A stretch of DNA of 64,000 nucleotides from Saccharomycodes ludwigii (taxonomy: Eukaryota; Ascomycota; Saccharomycetes; Saccharomycodales; Saccharomycodaceae). Position numbers and translations under genes: made by a program. The DNA lies in NCBI RefSeq assembly GCF_020623625.1, contig NC_060200.1, positions 2,810,001 to 2,874,000 of the forward strand, written 5' to 3'. Positions 48,732 through 59,744 of the stretch are shown here, piece after piece. How positions within the stretch are numbered: position 1 is the stretch's first letter; the number at the start of each line of letters is the position of its first letter. The notes under the pieces are model-generated. The model saw only the letters and a program-made list of their open reading frames with translations, did no database searches and was not told the DNA's origin.

Positions 48732-48999
48732 CGTTTAAAATCTGTTTGATACGTATTACTATATATTAACAAAGAATGGGACAAATAAATAGGTGATTTA
48801 AAAGCATGAATAAGAATTAAAAAAAAAAAAAAAAAGGAAAAGTTTAAGTTAAAGCACCCATAAATTATTATTATATTTTTACTCCTCTAATATTTTCTTT
48901 GTATATAAAGCTATTATTGACTACAGTTTACTTTGCCAATAAACGACAATACATGAGAAAAAAAAAAAATACAAAATGAAAAAAAAGGTGAAAAATATA

Positions 49000-49037
<38 letters not shown>

Positions 49038-49047
49038 AACTTTACAT
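48672..49047 (-). promoter_or_regulatory. ROY1 upstream / TRM732 downstream region
   Basis: 376 bp with poly-T at about 48700-48723 just upstream of ROY1 and poly-A at about 48819-48835 and 49004-49031. No specific site is seen. Confidence 0.4.
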
Positions 49048-52000
49048 CTAAACATTACTCAAATTTAATGAATCAACTATATACCCACAATTATGTTTTT
49101 CTAGCAATTTTTTAATCTCAATGTATCTTAATTTATCAGAATTATAAGTTAAAATCAATAAGATACTGATATTTTTAAATAATTCCGGATCGCTACCCCA
49201 TCCAAGTATAGAGTCATCAATCCTAGTCTCAGAAAGTTGTTCAGTTAATTGATCCGCTTTAGCATCCAGGAGTTTCTTGGATTCTGCATTATTAATGATA
49301 TTTGACTTAGCGTAAAGCATAATATTCAGTAATTCTGGAACATTTCTTACAATATTATCTTCTTCCGCAGCAAATAATTCGTCATTAAAATTGTCTGTAG
49401 CTTTTAAAATGTTAAAAGTTAATGGCTTTAAATATTTCTCAATGATATCTCTTGCAATTAAAAACATACAGTCCTTGTTTTTTTCAAAAAATTTCTTAGC
49501 TAAAACAATTGGAATATCAGAATCAACATCCAAAACCTTACTTAAAATACTACTAGCAAAACTCCTAATATCCTCATCATCATCAAATAAAAATTGGGTA
49601 ATGTAAAACAAACACAATTCAGATTTACTTGATTCATAATAATTCTTTAATGAATGAACACAGGCCAGTCTAAATGGCAACTCAACTTTATCTTTCGAGT
49701 AAATATTTATAAGTGCCCAATACTCTTTATCCCAATCTTTAACAAAGCCGCCAAGTGACTGTAATGCATTACATTTCAAATCATCACTTTCATCTTGATT
49801 TTGTAAGATAGAAAACAAAATTTCTGGATTTAATGCAATTTTTATTTTTTGCAAAGAAAATAAAACACGAGATCTCAAATATGTCCAATTTTGATTATTC
49901 TCAAAAATCTCTAATAATCTTGGTTTTATATGTTCAATAGTCTCCCGGTCCATGCTAGAATTATTGATATAATCTAAGGTACTAAATTGGACTTCAAAAG
50001 ACGTTGAATGTAGTCCCAATAAAAGCACATCTTGCAACCGTTCCCTATCTGTTTCAAATTTTAATAAATATTCTATAACACTTTTTAATAATAATTGCAG
50101 AGAACCATTCAAATCAGGAATATTATAATGTGCAACAAACCATTGAGAAACAAAGGGAATCGTGATATTAATATTGTCAAAGTTACTTAGTTCTGTAATT
50201 AATTCAATGAAAATTTTACATGTCGTTGGACATTGATTAATATAAAACAATGTTGGCGTAAAATTTAAAATCAAAAGTGGTTTAATACTATACCCATTAT
50301 TTAAAAATTCTTTGACAACTAATAATATACCATGCAATCTGTTTTGATTAGCTAGTGGAAATTCACCCAACTCCTTAAGAAACAAAAATTTAACCAAATC
50401 CTCGCAATCACTTGCCACTACTACAGAACATAGGGCTCTAGCGGCCATTTCTCTGATTTTCCAAGTATTATTGCCCAAACATTTAATAATCAGATCTTTA
50501 AAATCATCCAAGCCGGTATAACCTGGTGTTTTTTTCAACCTTGAAATAATGGTTAAAACCAAAAATAAGCTTTCCACACTTTCACTATTATTACCACCAT
50601 CACAACCGGTAATCTCAATGTTTCTAATAGAATTTTCTAATTTTTCCAATAATAGCTCTCTAATACTTTTGTACTTACTAAAGAAAAGACGTGCATTGGT
50701 ATTTCTACCTAGTTTCCCAAACAACTTATTTTGCAATGCAGCAAATAACATAATTGAACAATTTCTCATAGCCCAAATAGGTGAATTGAAATTGTTCAAA
50801 CACAGCTTCAAAAGAGGACAGCTAAAATCTATGCACGTATCAGATAGTCTAGATTCAACAAATAAGGCTTTAATACAATTAAAAGCGTTAACTTGGGGTA
50901 AATCTAAACGATCTTCATGTTCCACAATGGGGACCTGTGAGATTTCTAACAACTTTTCAAAAGTAAATTTTAACAATGGCCTTCCATCAGTTTTTTCTGA
51001 ACTCAGCATAGCGCTTATCAAAAAGGGCAATCCGCCTGATCTCCTAGTGATCGCTTGTGATTTGGATTCTAGGGATGTTACATTTGATAAAACCCAGACT
51101 TTAACTTGCTCCGGTATTTGTGCCATTGTTTTATCACAACAAGCAACAAAAGTTGGAGCCACAGCTTGAAATGCACCGCTGTGCCTAATAGTGGTTAATT
51201 GTTCAATTAATAAATCACCAACAGAAATTAGCTGTTGATCAGTCAAGGGTGCATATTTAATTAGATTCTCTAATAAAAATGAAGATTCCTTAATAGACCG
51301 AAACGCAAAGCTGACAATTAATTGATTATCTTGAATATCCCTATACTTATCAGAAATATCATTTTGGAAAGAATCATGGCATAATATTTCTAAAACGATT
51401 TCCCAAATATAACCAATATTGGATAGGCATTGTGAAACGAACTCTTTTGGATTTGGTGCTTCGTCATGAATATTTTTTTCATTAAAGTCTAGAACGGGGG
51501 TAATTAGGGCTAATGCTGTAAAGGTACCGCTCACTGGTGATTCTAAAATACCATCGAAACTTTTGTCAACTAATTTTAGTCCCATTGATAGATCATTAAG
51601 TAACAAGTTAATTAAAGGCACGTTTTTCTTTGATTGCTGTTTTTGATGTATTAAAAATACCAATTTCACCAATTGTGCTCCAGTTTCACTGGAAGTATAA
51701 TAATGTAACATTTTTAAGCCCTTATCCAATAGCAAGTCCATCCTGATCAAATTGCACTTTGGTGTACTTAATATAACCAAACAAATCTTGAGAGAAATTT
51801 CTCTAACATCGTCATAATTATTGACCAAATTATCACAGACTAATCTAACTAAAGTGTCGTCAAATAACGAAATAGAATACGGCCAATCAACGGGGTTTTG
51901 TTTTGAAGCTAAATATTTCACAGGAACTGTATTATCAACACCAGATTCGATTAGATCCATTAATATTTTCATGGCTAAAAAAACTCTTTGATATTGTGAA

Positions 52001-53313
52001 TTGGGTAAAAGTTGAAATTTGATAAATTGAATACAAAATTCAATGAATTTTTTACCGTTTTCAACCTGTTCCATATTAAATCTTTGTTCTTCTGGAAACT
52101 TGTTTGAGGCTTTTTTCAATTTGATGGCGGTTCTATACAAGGCACACGAAGAATCCCTTATTCTATAAAGAAAACGTTTAAAGCTACTATGGAAATAATT
52201 TCTACTCGCAACATTAAAATCCATAAAAAATACATAGATATTTTTTTGCAAGATCTTGTAAATATAGGGCTGAATGAGTCTGGATTTTTTAACACTGGTG
52301 GTTAACAATTCAAATGCATCCAATTTATACTTATCTTGTAGTAGTAATTTTTCCAAATTTTGCAAACTAATCAATTGGCTTTTATGAAATGGCTCCTGTT
52401 CAATACCCAAGTCTTGTCCAATTTTTAATAGCAATAGCAATAACTGGGTATTATTTATTGGTACAACATATTTAGAAACAAATGTGTGAAATATGGTTGA
52501 ATTCTTTTTAAAGATCGGAATTAGTAGGTATAATTGAACATTTTTCAAGATATTGGAATCGTTTAGAGACTCAATTGAGAGAATATTGATAATTTGTGGA
52601 ACCCATAATTCAAACCACCAGCTTTGATTTTCTTTGTATATTTTAATTAAAACAGTGGCTAAACATTTACCAATGGGTGAGCATAGAGCATTTGAAGTAA
52701 TCATTGTTTGTAGAGAAGAAGTGATAAAATCCGGATCATTTTCTAGTATTACATTTTTTACAATATCAGATGATTCCAGTTCATTTAATAATGTAGATAT
52801 GATAAAATAGCGAACTCTCATTATTTTACTTATACTCAAAACAGCCTCCTTCAACCAATCAGTTAAGATTTCTTCAAAGCATTCATGATAGTATTTGGAC
52901 AACATTAAAACTAATTTATTAAACAGATCTTTCAATGAGTTAGCCAGTGCAGAACCACTATCACTCCAAAAGTCAACGACAAATCTAAAAATAAAGATAT
53001 AATTTTTATCACATAAGTTTTGTGATGATGGTGATAATAATAATCGTTTGATCTCCTTTTGGAATTCTACTGTACAAATTTTTAAATCATACAATTTGAT
53101 ACACCTGGTATACCATATACTTAAAGTATCTGTAATGATAACACGTTCTTTCTCATTTTCCCCATTACAATTTAGCAAGGAATTAAATATTTTTGGATAG
53201 GCGGCTAATAATTGATCCTGTGTTGTAATTATTTGATTTTGGTTCTTGGCTAGTTTGTCTGGCTTGATATCAAGTAAAAATAGCTTGATAGATGTAAGAC
53301 TATTGACTGTCAT
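49048..53313 (-). CDS. TRM732: Trm732, THADA-family partner of tRNA 2'-O-methyltransferase Trm7
   Basis: The 1421-residue protein equals S. cerevisiae Trm732 (YMR259C, 1420). It is all helical, of the HEAT/armadillo kind. The family-specific DUF2428 core (about residues 660-920) includes FQAVAPTFVACCD, ITRRSGGLPFLISAMLSSE and SPIWAMRNCSIMLFAALQNK. A later WKIREMAARALCS repeat follows. Trm732 directs Trm7 to position 32 of tRNA-Phe, tRNA-Trp and tRNA-Leu for 2'-O-methylation. Position between ROY1 and TIF11 matches S. cerevisiae. A (TTTA)n tract lies 20 bp upstream of the start codon. Confidence 0.95.
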   Translation of the reverse strand: MTVNSLTSIKLFLLDIKPDKLAKNQNQIITTQDQLLAAYPKIFNSLLNCNGENEKERVIITDTLSIWYTRCIKLYDLKICTVEFQKEIKRLLLSPSSQNLCDKNYIFIFRFVVDFWSDSGSALANSLKDLFNKLVLMLSKYYHECFEEILTDWLKEAVLSISKIMRVRYFIISTLLNELESSDIVKNVILENDPDFITSSLQTMITSNALCSPIGKCLATVLIKIYKENQSWWFELWVPQIINILSIESLNDSNILKNVQLYLLIPIFKKNSTIFHTFVSKYVVPINNTQLLLLLLKIGQDLGIEQEPFHKSQLISLQNLEKLLLQDKYKLDAFELLTTSVKKSRLIQPYIYKILQKNIYVFFMDFNVASRNYFHSSFKRFLYRIRDSSCALYRTAIKLKKASNKFPEEQRFNMEQVENGKKFIEFCIQFIKFQLLPNSQYQRVFLAMKILMDLIESGVDNTVPVKYLASKQNPVDWPYSISLFDDTLVRLVCDNLVNNYDDVREISLKICLVILSTPKCNLIRMDLLLDKGLKMLHYYTSSETGAQLVKLVFLIHQKQQSKKNVPLINLLLNDLSMGLKLVDKSFDGILESPVSGTFTALALITPVLDFNEKNIHDEAPNPKEFVSQCLSNIGYIWEIVLEILCHDSFQNDISDKYRDIQDNQLIVSFAFRSIKESSFLLENLIKYAPLTDQQLISVGDLLIEQLTTIRHSGAFQAVAPTFVACCDKTMAQIPEQVKVWVLSNVTSLESKSQAITRRSGGLPFLISAMLSSEKTDGRPLLKFTFEKLLEISQVPIVEHEDRLDLPQVNAFNCIKALFVESRLSDTCIDFSCPLLKLCLNNFNSPIWAMRNCSIMLFAALQNKLFGKLGRNTNARLFFSKYKSIRELLLEKLENSIRNIEITGCDGGNNSESVESLFLVLTIISRLKKTPGYTGLDDFKDLIIKCLGNNTWKIREMAARALCSVVVASDCEDLVKFLFLKELGEFPLANQNRLHGILLVVKEFLNNGYSIKPLLILNFTPTLFYINQCPTTCKIFIELITELSNFDNINITIPFVSQWFVAHYNIPDLNGSLQLLLKSVIEYLLKFETDRERLQDVLLLGLHSTSFEVQFSTLDYINNSSMDRETIEHIKPRLLEIFENNQNWTYLRSRVLFSLQKIKIALNPEILFSILQNQDESDDLKCNALQSLGGFVKDWDKEYWALINIYSKDKVELPFRLACVHSLKNYYESSKSELCLFYITQFLFDDDEDIRSFASSILSKVLDVDSDIPIVLAKKFFEKNKDCMFLIARDIIEKYLKPLTFNILKATDNFNDELFAAEEDNIVRNVPELLNIMLYAKSNIINNAESKKLLDAKADQLTEQLSETRIDDSILGWGSDPELFKNISILLILTYNSDKLRYIEIKKLLEKHNCGYIVDSLNLSNV

Positions 53314-53332
53314 TAGTAATTTTTGGACTCTT

Positions 53333-53380
<48 letters not shown>
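53333..53380. repeat. (TTTA)n microsatellite in the TRM732 leader
   Basis: About 12 copies of TTTA, ending 20 bp from the TRM732 ATG. It would fall in the 5' untranslated region as A/T tetramers and is likely to vary in length. Confidence 0.85.
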
Positions 53381-53386
<6 letters not shown>

Positions 53387-54581
53387 TGAGTTTTCGTGAT
53401 ACTGAAAATTTCTTAAATATTTGTCAAAGCTGTGATAAAAGTGTTAGGGCATACGCCCACCGTATGAAATACGCACTCGCTGCAAGATCATTTGCTAGCG
53501 ACGTGCATATTAATAATATCGAGAATAAGAACGTAATATAAATAACATCTATATAAACACATATGAAACACCAGACGCAATCCATAGTAAGAACATATAA
53601 AGAATGTCTACCGCAAGAAGTAAAGTAATAAATGAGTCAACCACAAAAAGTGCTACGCTCATACAAAGCGGATCATGATAACACTACTAAGATGAAACAA
53701 CAATAAACAAGTTATAGTAATAGAAAGGTAGAGATTAACTACTCGACCAAGAGGGGTAATAACCTCAAGATAAATAACATGAAACAACAAATAAATTATA
53801 TCAATGATAATAATAGATTAAGTTCGATCATTGATAAAACCAGAAAGGTATATAAAGGATTAGTTTCCAACCTTTCACAACAAGACATTAGTTTGTCAGG
53901 TAATTCGTTATCCCTATATAACTATTAGTTTAGCTTATATAGAAAGGGGAAGAAGAACCAACCAATTAATATACACACATAGGATACATATATTAGAAAT
54001 ATAATAAATATACGATCATATATACATATGATCAAGGGCCCAATAATACAAAACTAGAAAGTAAAATCTTATAATAATGAGTGAAGAATCTAATATGGAA
54101 GTTCCTACGGAACAAAGAGATAATTCAACTCCGGGTAATAACCCGAACGACGAATTATCCCAACAAAAAGACGGATATAACTCATTTTAAAGAAAAAAAA
54201 AATAAAAAAAAAAAATAATTGAAGATAAAAAAGAAAAGCTTTTTTTTTTTTTTTTTTTTTTCAGTCAGAATAATTTATTAAAATAAACACTTTAATTATC
54301 AAGAACGCTAAAAGATAAATGAATATATATTAAGCAACTTTGATTCATAAAGGATAAAATATTGCAAAAATAAGAAAGAGATCTTTCCTGAGTATACTAA
54401 CACAACTATTAAATTATTTCACCTTTTTTTATTTTATATTATTATTATATTATCATAATATGTACTTATTCTTTTTTTTTAAAAAAAAAAAAAAAAAAAA
54501 ATACAAAAATACATAAATTTATTAGTATGCGCAATAATAAATAAAAAGAAACCACATTTTCAAATTATTTTCGATAATAAT
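53381..54581. other. Odd 1.2-kb gap between TRM732 and TIF11, possible relic of an inserted element
   Basis: From about 53430 to 54190 the sequence lacks the homopolymers that fill other gaps here and looks like unique transcribed or element DNA. It has a GGGC/GCCC hairpin near 53447, a TATATAAAGG box at about 53850, a second TATATAA near 53916, and a 37-codon ORF (54077-54190). A TGTTAG start at about 53438 and a later CACAACA near 53877 resemble LTR ends, but I cannot confirm direct repeats, a primer site or a target duplication. The segment beyond 54190 is ordinary A/T-rich TIF11 3' flank. In S. cerevisiae the two genes are simply adjacent. A decayed LTR element or an unannotated RNA gene are the options. 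Confidence 0.35.
54077..54190 (+). other. 37-codon ORF, possibly an element remnant
   Basis: The short frame reads MSEESNMEVPTEQRDNSTPG and continues, ending at TAA. It is hydrophilic and Asn/Gln/Ser-rich, loosely like the N-terminus of copia-type Gag proteins, and follows a leader with a TATA box. Too short to classify. If viral in origin it is a fossil fragment. Confidence 0.25.
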
Positions 54582-55040
54582 TCAAATATCATCGATATCT
54601 AATTCATCATCTTCTTCATCTTCATCGTCATTCTCAGCACCAAATTCAAAGTTAACATCTTCATCACTATCAAACCCAAAGTTATCGGTTTCGTAAATCT
54701 TGGCATTCTCTGGTAGTTCACCTTGACTCTTCAAAGTTCTAGCTTCATCCAAATTATATTTATGAACCACATCACATTGGTTATCTTGGAAATCTCTTAA
54801 TGCGACCAAAATCATATCACCCTGTGCCATCCAAACTTTTTTTCTTAGTTTACCTCTAATATGAGCAATTCTTTTGACACCATCAAAACATGATGCCTCC
54901 ACTCTACCATTACCTAACATCTTAGTAATTTGGGCATATTCCTGATCTTCATCTTTATAAATCAATTCACGCTTTGGGCCTTCGGTTTCGTTCTTACCTC
55001 TTCTACCCTTTTTACCACCCTTTGTGTTTTTCTTACCCAT
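54582..55040 (-). CDS. TIF11: Translation initiation factor eIF1A
   Basis: The 152-residue protein is one shorter than S. cerevisiae Tif11. A basic N-terminal tail ([20 protein letters not shown]) comes first. The OB-fold follows (about residues 25-105) with [35 protein letters not shown] and [12 protein letters not shown]. The C-terminal tail is acidic ([19 protein letters not shown]). eIF1A binds the A site of the 40S subunit and, with eIF1, controls scanning and start-codon choice. Codon use is strongly biased, as expected for a highly expressed factor. Order TRM732-TIF11-TPS3 matches YMR259C-260C-261C. Confidence 0.97.
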   Translation of the reverse strand: MGKKNTKGGKKGRRGKNETEGPKRELIYKDEDQEYAQITKMLGNGRVEASCFDGVKRIAHIRGKLRKKVWMAQGDMILVALRDFQDNQCDVVHKYNLDEARTLKSQGELPENAKIYETDNFGFDSDEDVNFEFGAENDDEDEEDDELDIDDI

Positions 55041-55210
55041 TTTTCCTATATTTGGATTTTTCTTTTTTTATAACAAATAATTTTTTGTTTTTATTAAAAA
55101 ACGCACTAAGTTTAATAAAATAGGGATTATAATATATGAACGATGATTAAAAGTTGTTACAAACTCAAGTCTATTAAAAATAAAATAAAATAAACTTAAA
55201 TTTAAATTTT

Positions 55211-55246
<36 letters not shown>

Positions 55247-55478
55247 AGAGAAAAAGAATATATATTGTGCTATTTTTCAACAGCGTTTTTCATTCATATG
55301 AAAAGCACAAATAAAAATACAAAAAAAAAAAAAAAAAAAAAAAAAGAAAAGATGAGAAAACATTTAGTCCGTAAAATATACTACGGCCTTTCGGATATAA
55401 AACATCAAAGCCAGACCGGGTTACACAATAACGTCATCATCACAAGTAAAATATTTATTTAAAATAAGAATATATTTA

Positions 55479-55509
<31 letters not shown>

Positions 55510-55886
55510 ACCAATTCAAGACAAAATGTTTGTAGAATCTTTACCAGTTCATTATCACCAACTCATTTATGTCAAGATTCTGCAGCTAGATTTCATTGGA
55601 AAATTATTAGTTTCAGGGAACCAAGGATGTCAACTTTGTATGCTTTTAATGATACCCAAGAGTTTGAAATAAAATCAAATCCGCTATGAAAAAAAAAAAA
55701 AATAAATAAAAAATTAAATACACTTTTAAATACCACCAGCCAACCAAATTTCATACAGGAGTCTCTAACATACATAAAACAGAAAGATTTAAAAAAAAAA
55801 AAAAATGATTAACAATCAAAAGTTATGAAAAACCAAAAATAAATTAAATAAACAAATATATAAATACAACAAACACGCAAGTCAAT
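55041..55886 (-). promoter_or_regulatory. TIF11 upstream / TPS3 downstream region
   Basis: 846 bp. Poly-A runs lie at about 55212-55234 and 55321-55345. A dyad CCGTA-N8-TACGG spans 55369-55386, and ACCGGGTTACAC near 55416 resembles a general-regulatory-factor site. A (TA)n lies at about 55482-55506. No gene is recognised. Confidence 0.4.
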
Positions 55887-58800
55887 TTAGACCAGCTCAG
55901 ATAAAATATTAAATAATTCGTTCAAACCTTCAACATGTTCTTGTGCATTAGTGGATTCTGGGTCACCATAAACACAACTAAATGTATAAGTAACTTTACC
56001 CTTTATTTTTAAATCATTAACATACTGGAATAAAGGTTCCAAAACTGGAGAAGATGAACCAGTGACACAGACAAAGCTAAACTTACCATCAAAGGTATTA
56101 TTGGTAATACTATCTGATGATGGTGAGGGGCTCATTGGAGTAAAAGATACAACAGCATCAGCGTTAGATGAAGAGGACAATGTGCCATTATTATTAGGAA
56201 CAGTGCTTGTTGCAGATAGAGAATTGTTTGTTTGTCCCGTTGGGGTGTTGACTGTAGCAGCATTAAAATTCATAATAAATTTCAAGGCCTTTAAACTTAA
56301 CCCGTATTCTTGGACAAATACAATCCCCTTATGCAAATAAGCGTGTATGTTACGACGACTACCAAATAAGGTGTTGATATGATTGATTGTGTCACCAATA
56401 ACATCTTCCACACGATCTTTGTCTTCGGCATTTTCAGTATGAAACTTAAACAAGGACTGACCCATCTTGATGTAACTACCTGGCAATCTTTCCACTTTGC
56501 TCTCCAAAACCTGCAAGGCATCCTTTTGCCACGTGCTATCTCTCATAATCGTGTACCAAAATCCACCAATTCTTACAAATGCACCATTCTCTGCAATTAG
56601 GTTCAAATTACTAACACGACAATAATATCTCTCCAACATTATCTTATCGCTGGAATTCATAACATAAACCACGTTACCTGGCATGTTGCATAAATCTTGC
56701 AAAATTTCCAATATTCTTCTTGAAGGTGGCTCACTAATCTTAAACAAGAACAATTTATTCCCTTCAGAACAGGCTTGGTACGTAGAATATAAATTTGATG
56801 AACTTAGTTTAAAAATTGTGGATCTTTGTTTGTTAATTTCCCAAAACTGATTAACAGACTTCATCATGGAAATCAACCAATTATCACTATCGTAAATAAC
56901 GATTTGTTTCATCATCTTCTTCCATCTTCTCCTTTTTTCTTCAAACCCCATTTCCAATGCAATTCTCATAACATCTCCAATTTTCCTAATGTCCCATGGA
57001 TTAATTAACAAGGCACCCTTTTGTAATAATTCTGCACTACCGGTGAATTCAGAGATCAATAATGGCGAATTTTTATCTTCAGAACAAACAATGAAATCAT
57101 GACAACTCAAGTTCATGCCCTCTCTCATAGAGTTAATTAAGTACATATCACACTCACTCAAAAGTGCTAGATACTGAGCTATATCTAAGTCTTGGTGTAA
57201 TAACAATACTTGCTGCTGCTGAGTCATTATGTCTGTGGTGGTATTCAAGGAGTTAATACGATCCACAATGGAAATGATGTCCCTTTCCAAATCACTATCG
57301 CCACTACCAATACTGCTACTGCCACCCGTGAAAATTTGAATGAAAACAATTTTACCAATATATTGCGGGTTGGCCCTCAAAAACCTCTCATAAGCCAAAA
57401 ACTTATTTTTCAAACCCCTTATCGAATCAAATTGATCTTTACTTAATATAATTTTCCTCTGTGGGACCTTGGTATCAGTTGCAGGTCCATTTTCAACATA
57501 GTAGTCTGCGTTGCCCCATTTTGCTCTAATTAATTCTCTCCAAGTGTTAACCTCTTCGGTGTTTAACTGTCTCTGCAGATTAAATGCATCAATACCAATT
57601 GGCGTTGTGTTTATACCAATAATCCGGCCATTATATTTAATGCCATCTTCTGGATCACCATCACTCATCAGTAACCTGTTACAGGTTTGAATGAAATGTC
57701 TAGCATATTCCTTGGTTTGGAATCCAACACAACTACTACCCAACATACCATCCAAGATATTATTTCTTTGAGCCAAACAACGGAAAACCTCACTACTGGG
57801 GAAAGAAACGTGTAAAGAAAACCCAATCTTGGCATGTGGAATTTTGTCTCTAACCATTCCAGGAACTAACAATAAATGATAATCATGGACCCAAATAGTA
57901 TCACCCTCCTTATAGCTGGCAATAATCTTATCAGCGAAAACCTGATTTAGTTCTTGGTAATGATTCCACGAATGATCTTCAAATGCTTTGCTTTTTGGGT
58001 TGTCAGGAATCTGATAATGTAAAGTTGGCCACAAGATCTCTTTCGAAAAGTTTTTATAGGCGCCTTTAAACGTGATATCATCTGTGATTACAGAATGACA
58101 GTGGAAATCATGTTCCATGGTGTTTGTAATATCATGCAATACATGCTGCGGAATGTTATCAGTGGGAACACCTAAACTACCAACCCAAACAACTGGCTGG
58201 TTGAAAGTTTTTTCCAGTATAGCGGTATTAATTGCATTTTTCAGACCGCCATTACCTTTATCACTAGAAACAATCGACCAATTAGCATTATTAAAAATGT
58301 TTCGAGGGCCCATCAACAAGGACTCTTTAACAAGTTTGGCATTTGTGGAAAACCCACCAAATTTAGGCACGTTGCTTCCATCGTCGTCATAGACACTTTC
58401 ACCTGGTGTGAAAACCGCATCTGAATCGTAACCATCACTTAACATCTCATCTTCGTTATATATAGAATCTTTATTAACGGTGGTGTTGCTTTTACTATTG
58501 TATAGGTTCAATGGTGATTGATAGACGGAATCATAATATTTTTTAGCCAATTTGACACCGCCTAGGTTATGAGTATTACTACGAGTACGAGTATCATCAG
58601 TAATATTGCTTGAATTACAGCTATTACTCAAATTAGTCATAGTGGAAGAAATAGACCCGCCAGTTGTAGCAGGAGATAATGGATTAGGAGTACTACTATT
58701 GACAGACGATTTTCTACGGATTCTTCTCATGGAAGTGGTGGAAGATGAAACCAAATTTTGAGAATGTTGGCGCATCTTTTCAATGACATTATTAGAATTA

Positions 58801-59744
58801 GCTTCATCTAAAGGCAATTCTCTTGAACGAGGCGTGATTACCGTGGAATATTTAATTTTAGGCGAAGAACCAGCCGAATTTAAGTCGGTGACGTTATTAT
58901 TGTTATTTGCAAGATTTGCTGCTTGATGATGCAATAGATTATAACTAACTTTTTTCAACAAGGAGGCAGTAGCATCTAATCTGGTAGCTGAATTAGTAGC
59001 GGATTGAAGACGATACAATGACGAGTGCTTTGGCTTTGGTTTATGGGAGGGGTCATTTACACCTGATGATAATAAGTCTGGATGTTCAATATTGGATGAT
59101 AGTAATTCCATATTACCGGAACCGGGTGTAATACTTGAACTAGCAGGATTAATGCCATTATTTTTGTCAAAGAGATACTCATTTAGAGAGTGGGAAATGG
59201 GAGTACTACTTGTACTGACGTTACCGATTGCGGTGGTACCGGTTGATGCGGTAGGAGCAGCAATGTTTGCAGCATTACCAATACCAGAGTTAATACCATG
59301 GACATCACTTGTGCTCATAGAAACGACCCTATCTGGATTAAATAATGGAGTTGCAGTACCACCAGTAAAGGTTGGAGTAGCATTAGAAGTCAAACTCTGC
59401 ATGAATGCTTTACTAGCTTCTTCTGTGTCATACTGGGGGGTAGCAAAAGAGGTTTTCATTTTTTTTGCTGCTGTAGACGCGCTTGGAGCAGAATCAGATC
59501 TTGGATTACTAATGAGTTCAAGGGTAGAGTCTTTATGAATGGGTGAAGCAGGTCTTAAACTTGCAGTACCGCTGGCAACAGTTGTATTAACATTACTATT
59601 ATTCGTTGGAGTATTGCTGGTACTATCTAATGTATTAATCTTAATAGGTTGGCTTTCCAATAGGGCAGTGGCTTCATCCACAGAGGCTTGGATTTCAAAC
59701 TGGGGTTTGAAGGGTAAAAATAAAGAAGCAACAATAACGACCAT
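55887..59744 (-). CDS. TPS3: Regulatory subunit of trehalose synthase complex (Tps3/Tsl1)
   Basis: The 1285-residue protein is longer than S. cerevisiae Tps3 (1054) and Tsl1 (1098). The N-terminal 450 residues are Ser/Thr/Asn-rich and probably disordered, with many phosphorylatable sites (RRIRRKSS). A trehalose-phosphate-synthase-like domain spans about 460-960 (WVHDYHLLLVPGMV, LHVSFPSSEVFRC). A phosphatase-like domain follows from about 995. Where Tps2 has the catalytic DYDGT, this protein has LFLFKISEPPSRR, so the phosphatase site is absent, as expected of the regulatory subunits. Tps3 and Tsl1 hold Tps1 and Tps2 together. Neighbours TIF11 (Tps3 side) and CUE1/CUE4 and CAC2 (Tsl1 side) show that this is the unduplicated ancestor. 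Stress elements lie upstream. Confidence 0.93.
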   Translation of the reverse strand: MVVIVASLFLPFKPQFEIQASVDEATALLESQPIKINTLDSTSNTPTNNSNVNTTVASGTASLRPASPIHKDSTLELISNPRSDSAPSASTAAKKMKTSFATPQYDTEEASKAFMQSLTSNATPTFTGGTATPLFNPDRVVSMSTSDVHGINSGIGNAANIAAPTASTGTTAIGNVSTSSTPISHSLNEYLFDKNNGINPASSSITPGSGNMELLSSNIEHPDLLSSGVNDPSHKPKPKHSSLYRLQSATNSATRLDATASLLKKVSYNLLHHQAANLANNNNNVTDLNSAGSSPKIKYSTVITPRSRELPLDEANSNNVIEKMRQHSQNLVSSSTTSMRRIRRKSSVNSSTPNPLSPATTGGSISSTMTNLSNSCNSSNITDDTRTRSNTHNLGGVKLAKKYYDSVYQSPLNLYNSKSNTTVNKDSIYNEDEMLSDGYDSDAVFTPGESVYDDDGSNVPKFGGFSTNAKLVKESLLMGPRNIFNNANWSIVSSDKGNGGLKNAINTAILEKTFNQPVVWVGSLGVPTDNIPQHVLHDITNTMEHDFHCHSVITDDITFKGAYKNFSKEILWPTLHYQIPDNPKSKAFEDHSWNHYQELNQVFADKIIASYKEGDTIWVHDYHLLLVPGMVRDKIPHAKIGFSLHVSFPSSEVFRCLAQRNNILDGMLGSSCVGFQTKEYARHFIQTCNRLLMSDGDPEDGIKYNGRIIGINTTPIGIDAFNLQRQLNTEEVNTWRELIRAKWGNADYYVENGPATDTKVPQRKIILSKDQFDSIRGLKNKFLAYERFLRANPQYIGKIVFIQIFTGGSSSIGSGDSDLERDIISIVDRINSLNTTTDIMTQQQQVLLLHQDLDIAQYLALLSECDMYLINSMREGMNLSCHDFIVCSEDKNSPLLISEFTGSAELLQKGALLINPWDIRKIGDVMRIALEMGFEEKRRRWKKMMKQIVIYDSDNWLISMMKSVNQFWEINKQRSTIFKLSSSNLYSTYQACSEGNKLFLFKISEPPSRRILEILQDLCNMPGNVVYVMNSSDKIMLERYYCRVSNLNLIAENGAFVRIGGFWYTIMRDSTWQKDALQVLESKVERLPGSYIKMGQSLFKFHTENAEDKDRVEDVIGDTINHINTLFGSRRNIHAYLHKGIVFVQEYGLSLKALKFIMNFNAATVNTPTGQTNNSLSATSTVPNNNGTLSSSSNADAVVSFTPMSPSPSSDSITNNTFDGKFSFVCVTGSSSPVLEPLFQYVNDLKIKGKVTYTFSCVYGDPESTNAQEHVEGLNELFNILSELV

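Noticed and set aside
53430-54190. RNase P, MRP, SRP or telomerase RNA gene in the island
   Set aside because: I found none of the conserved core sequences of these RNAs. The generic RNA-gene option is kept open in the findings.
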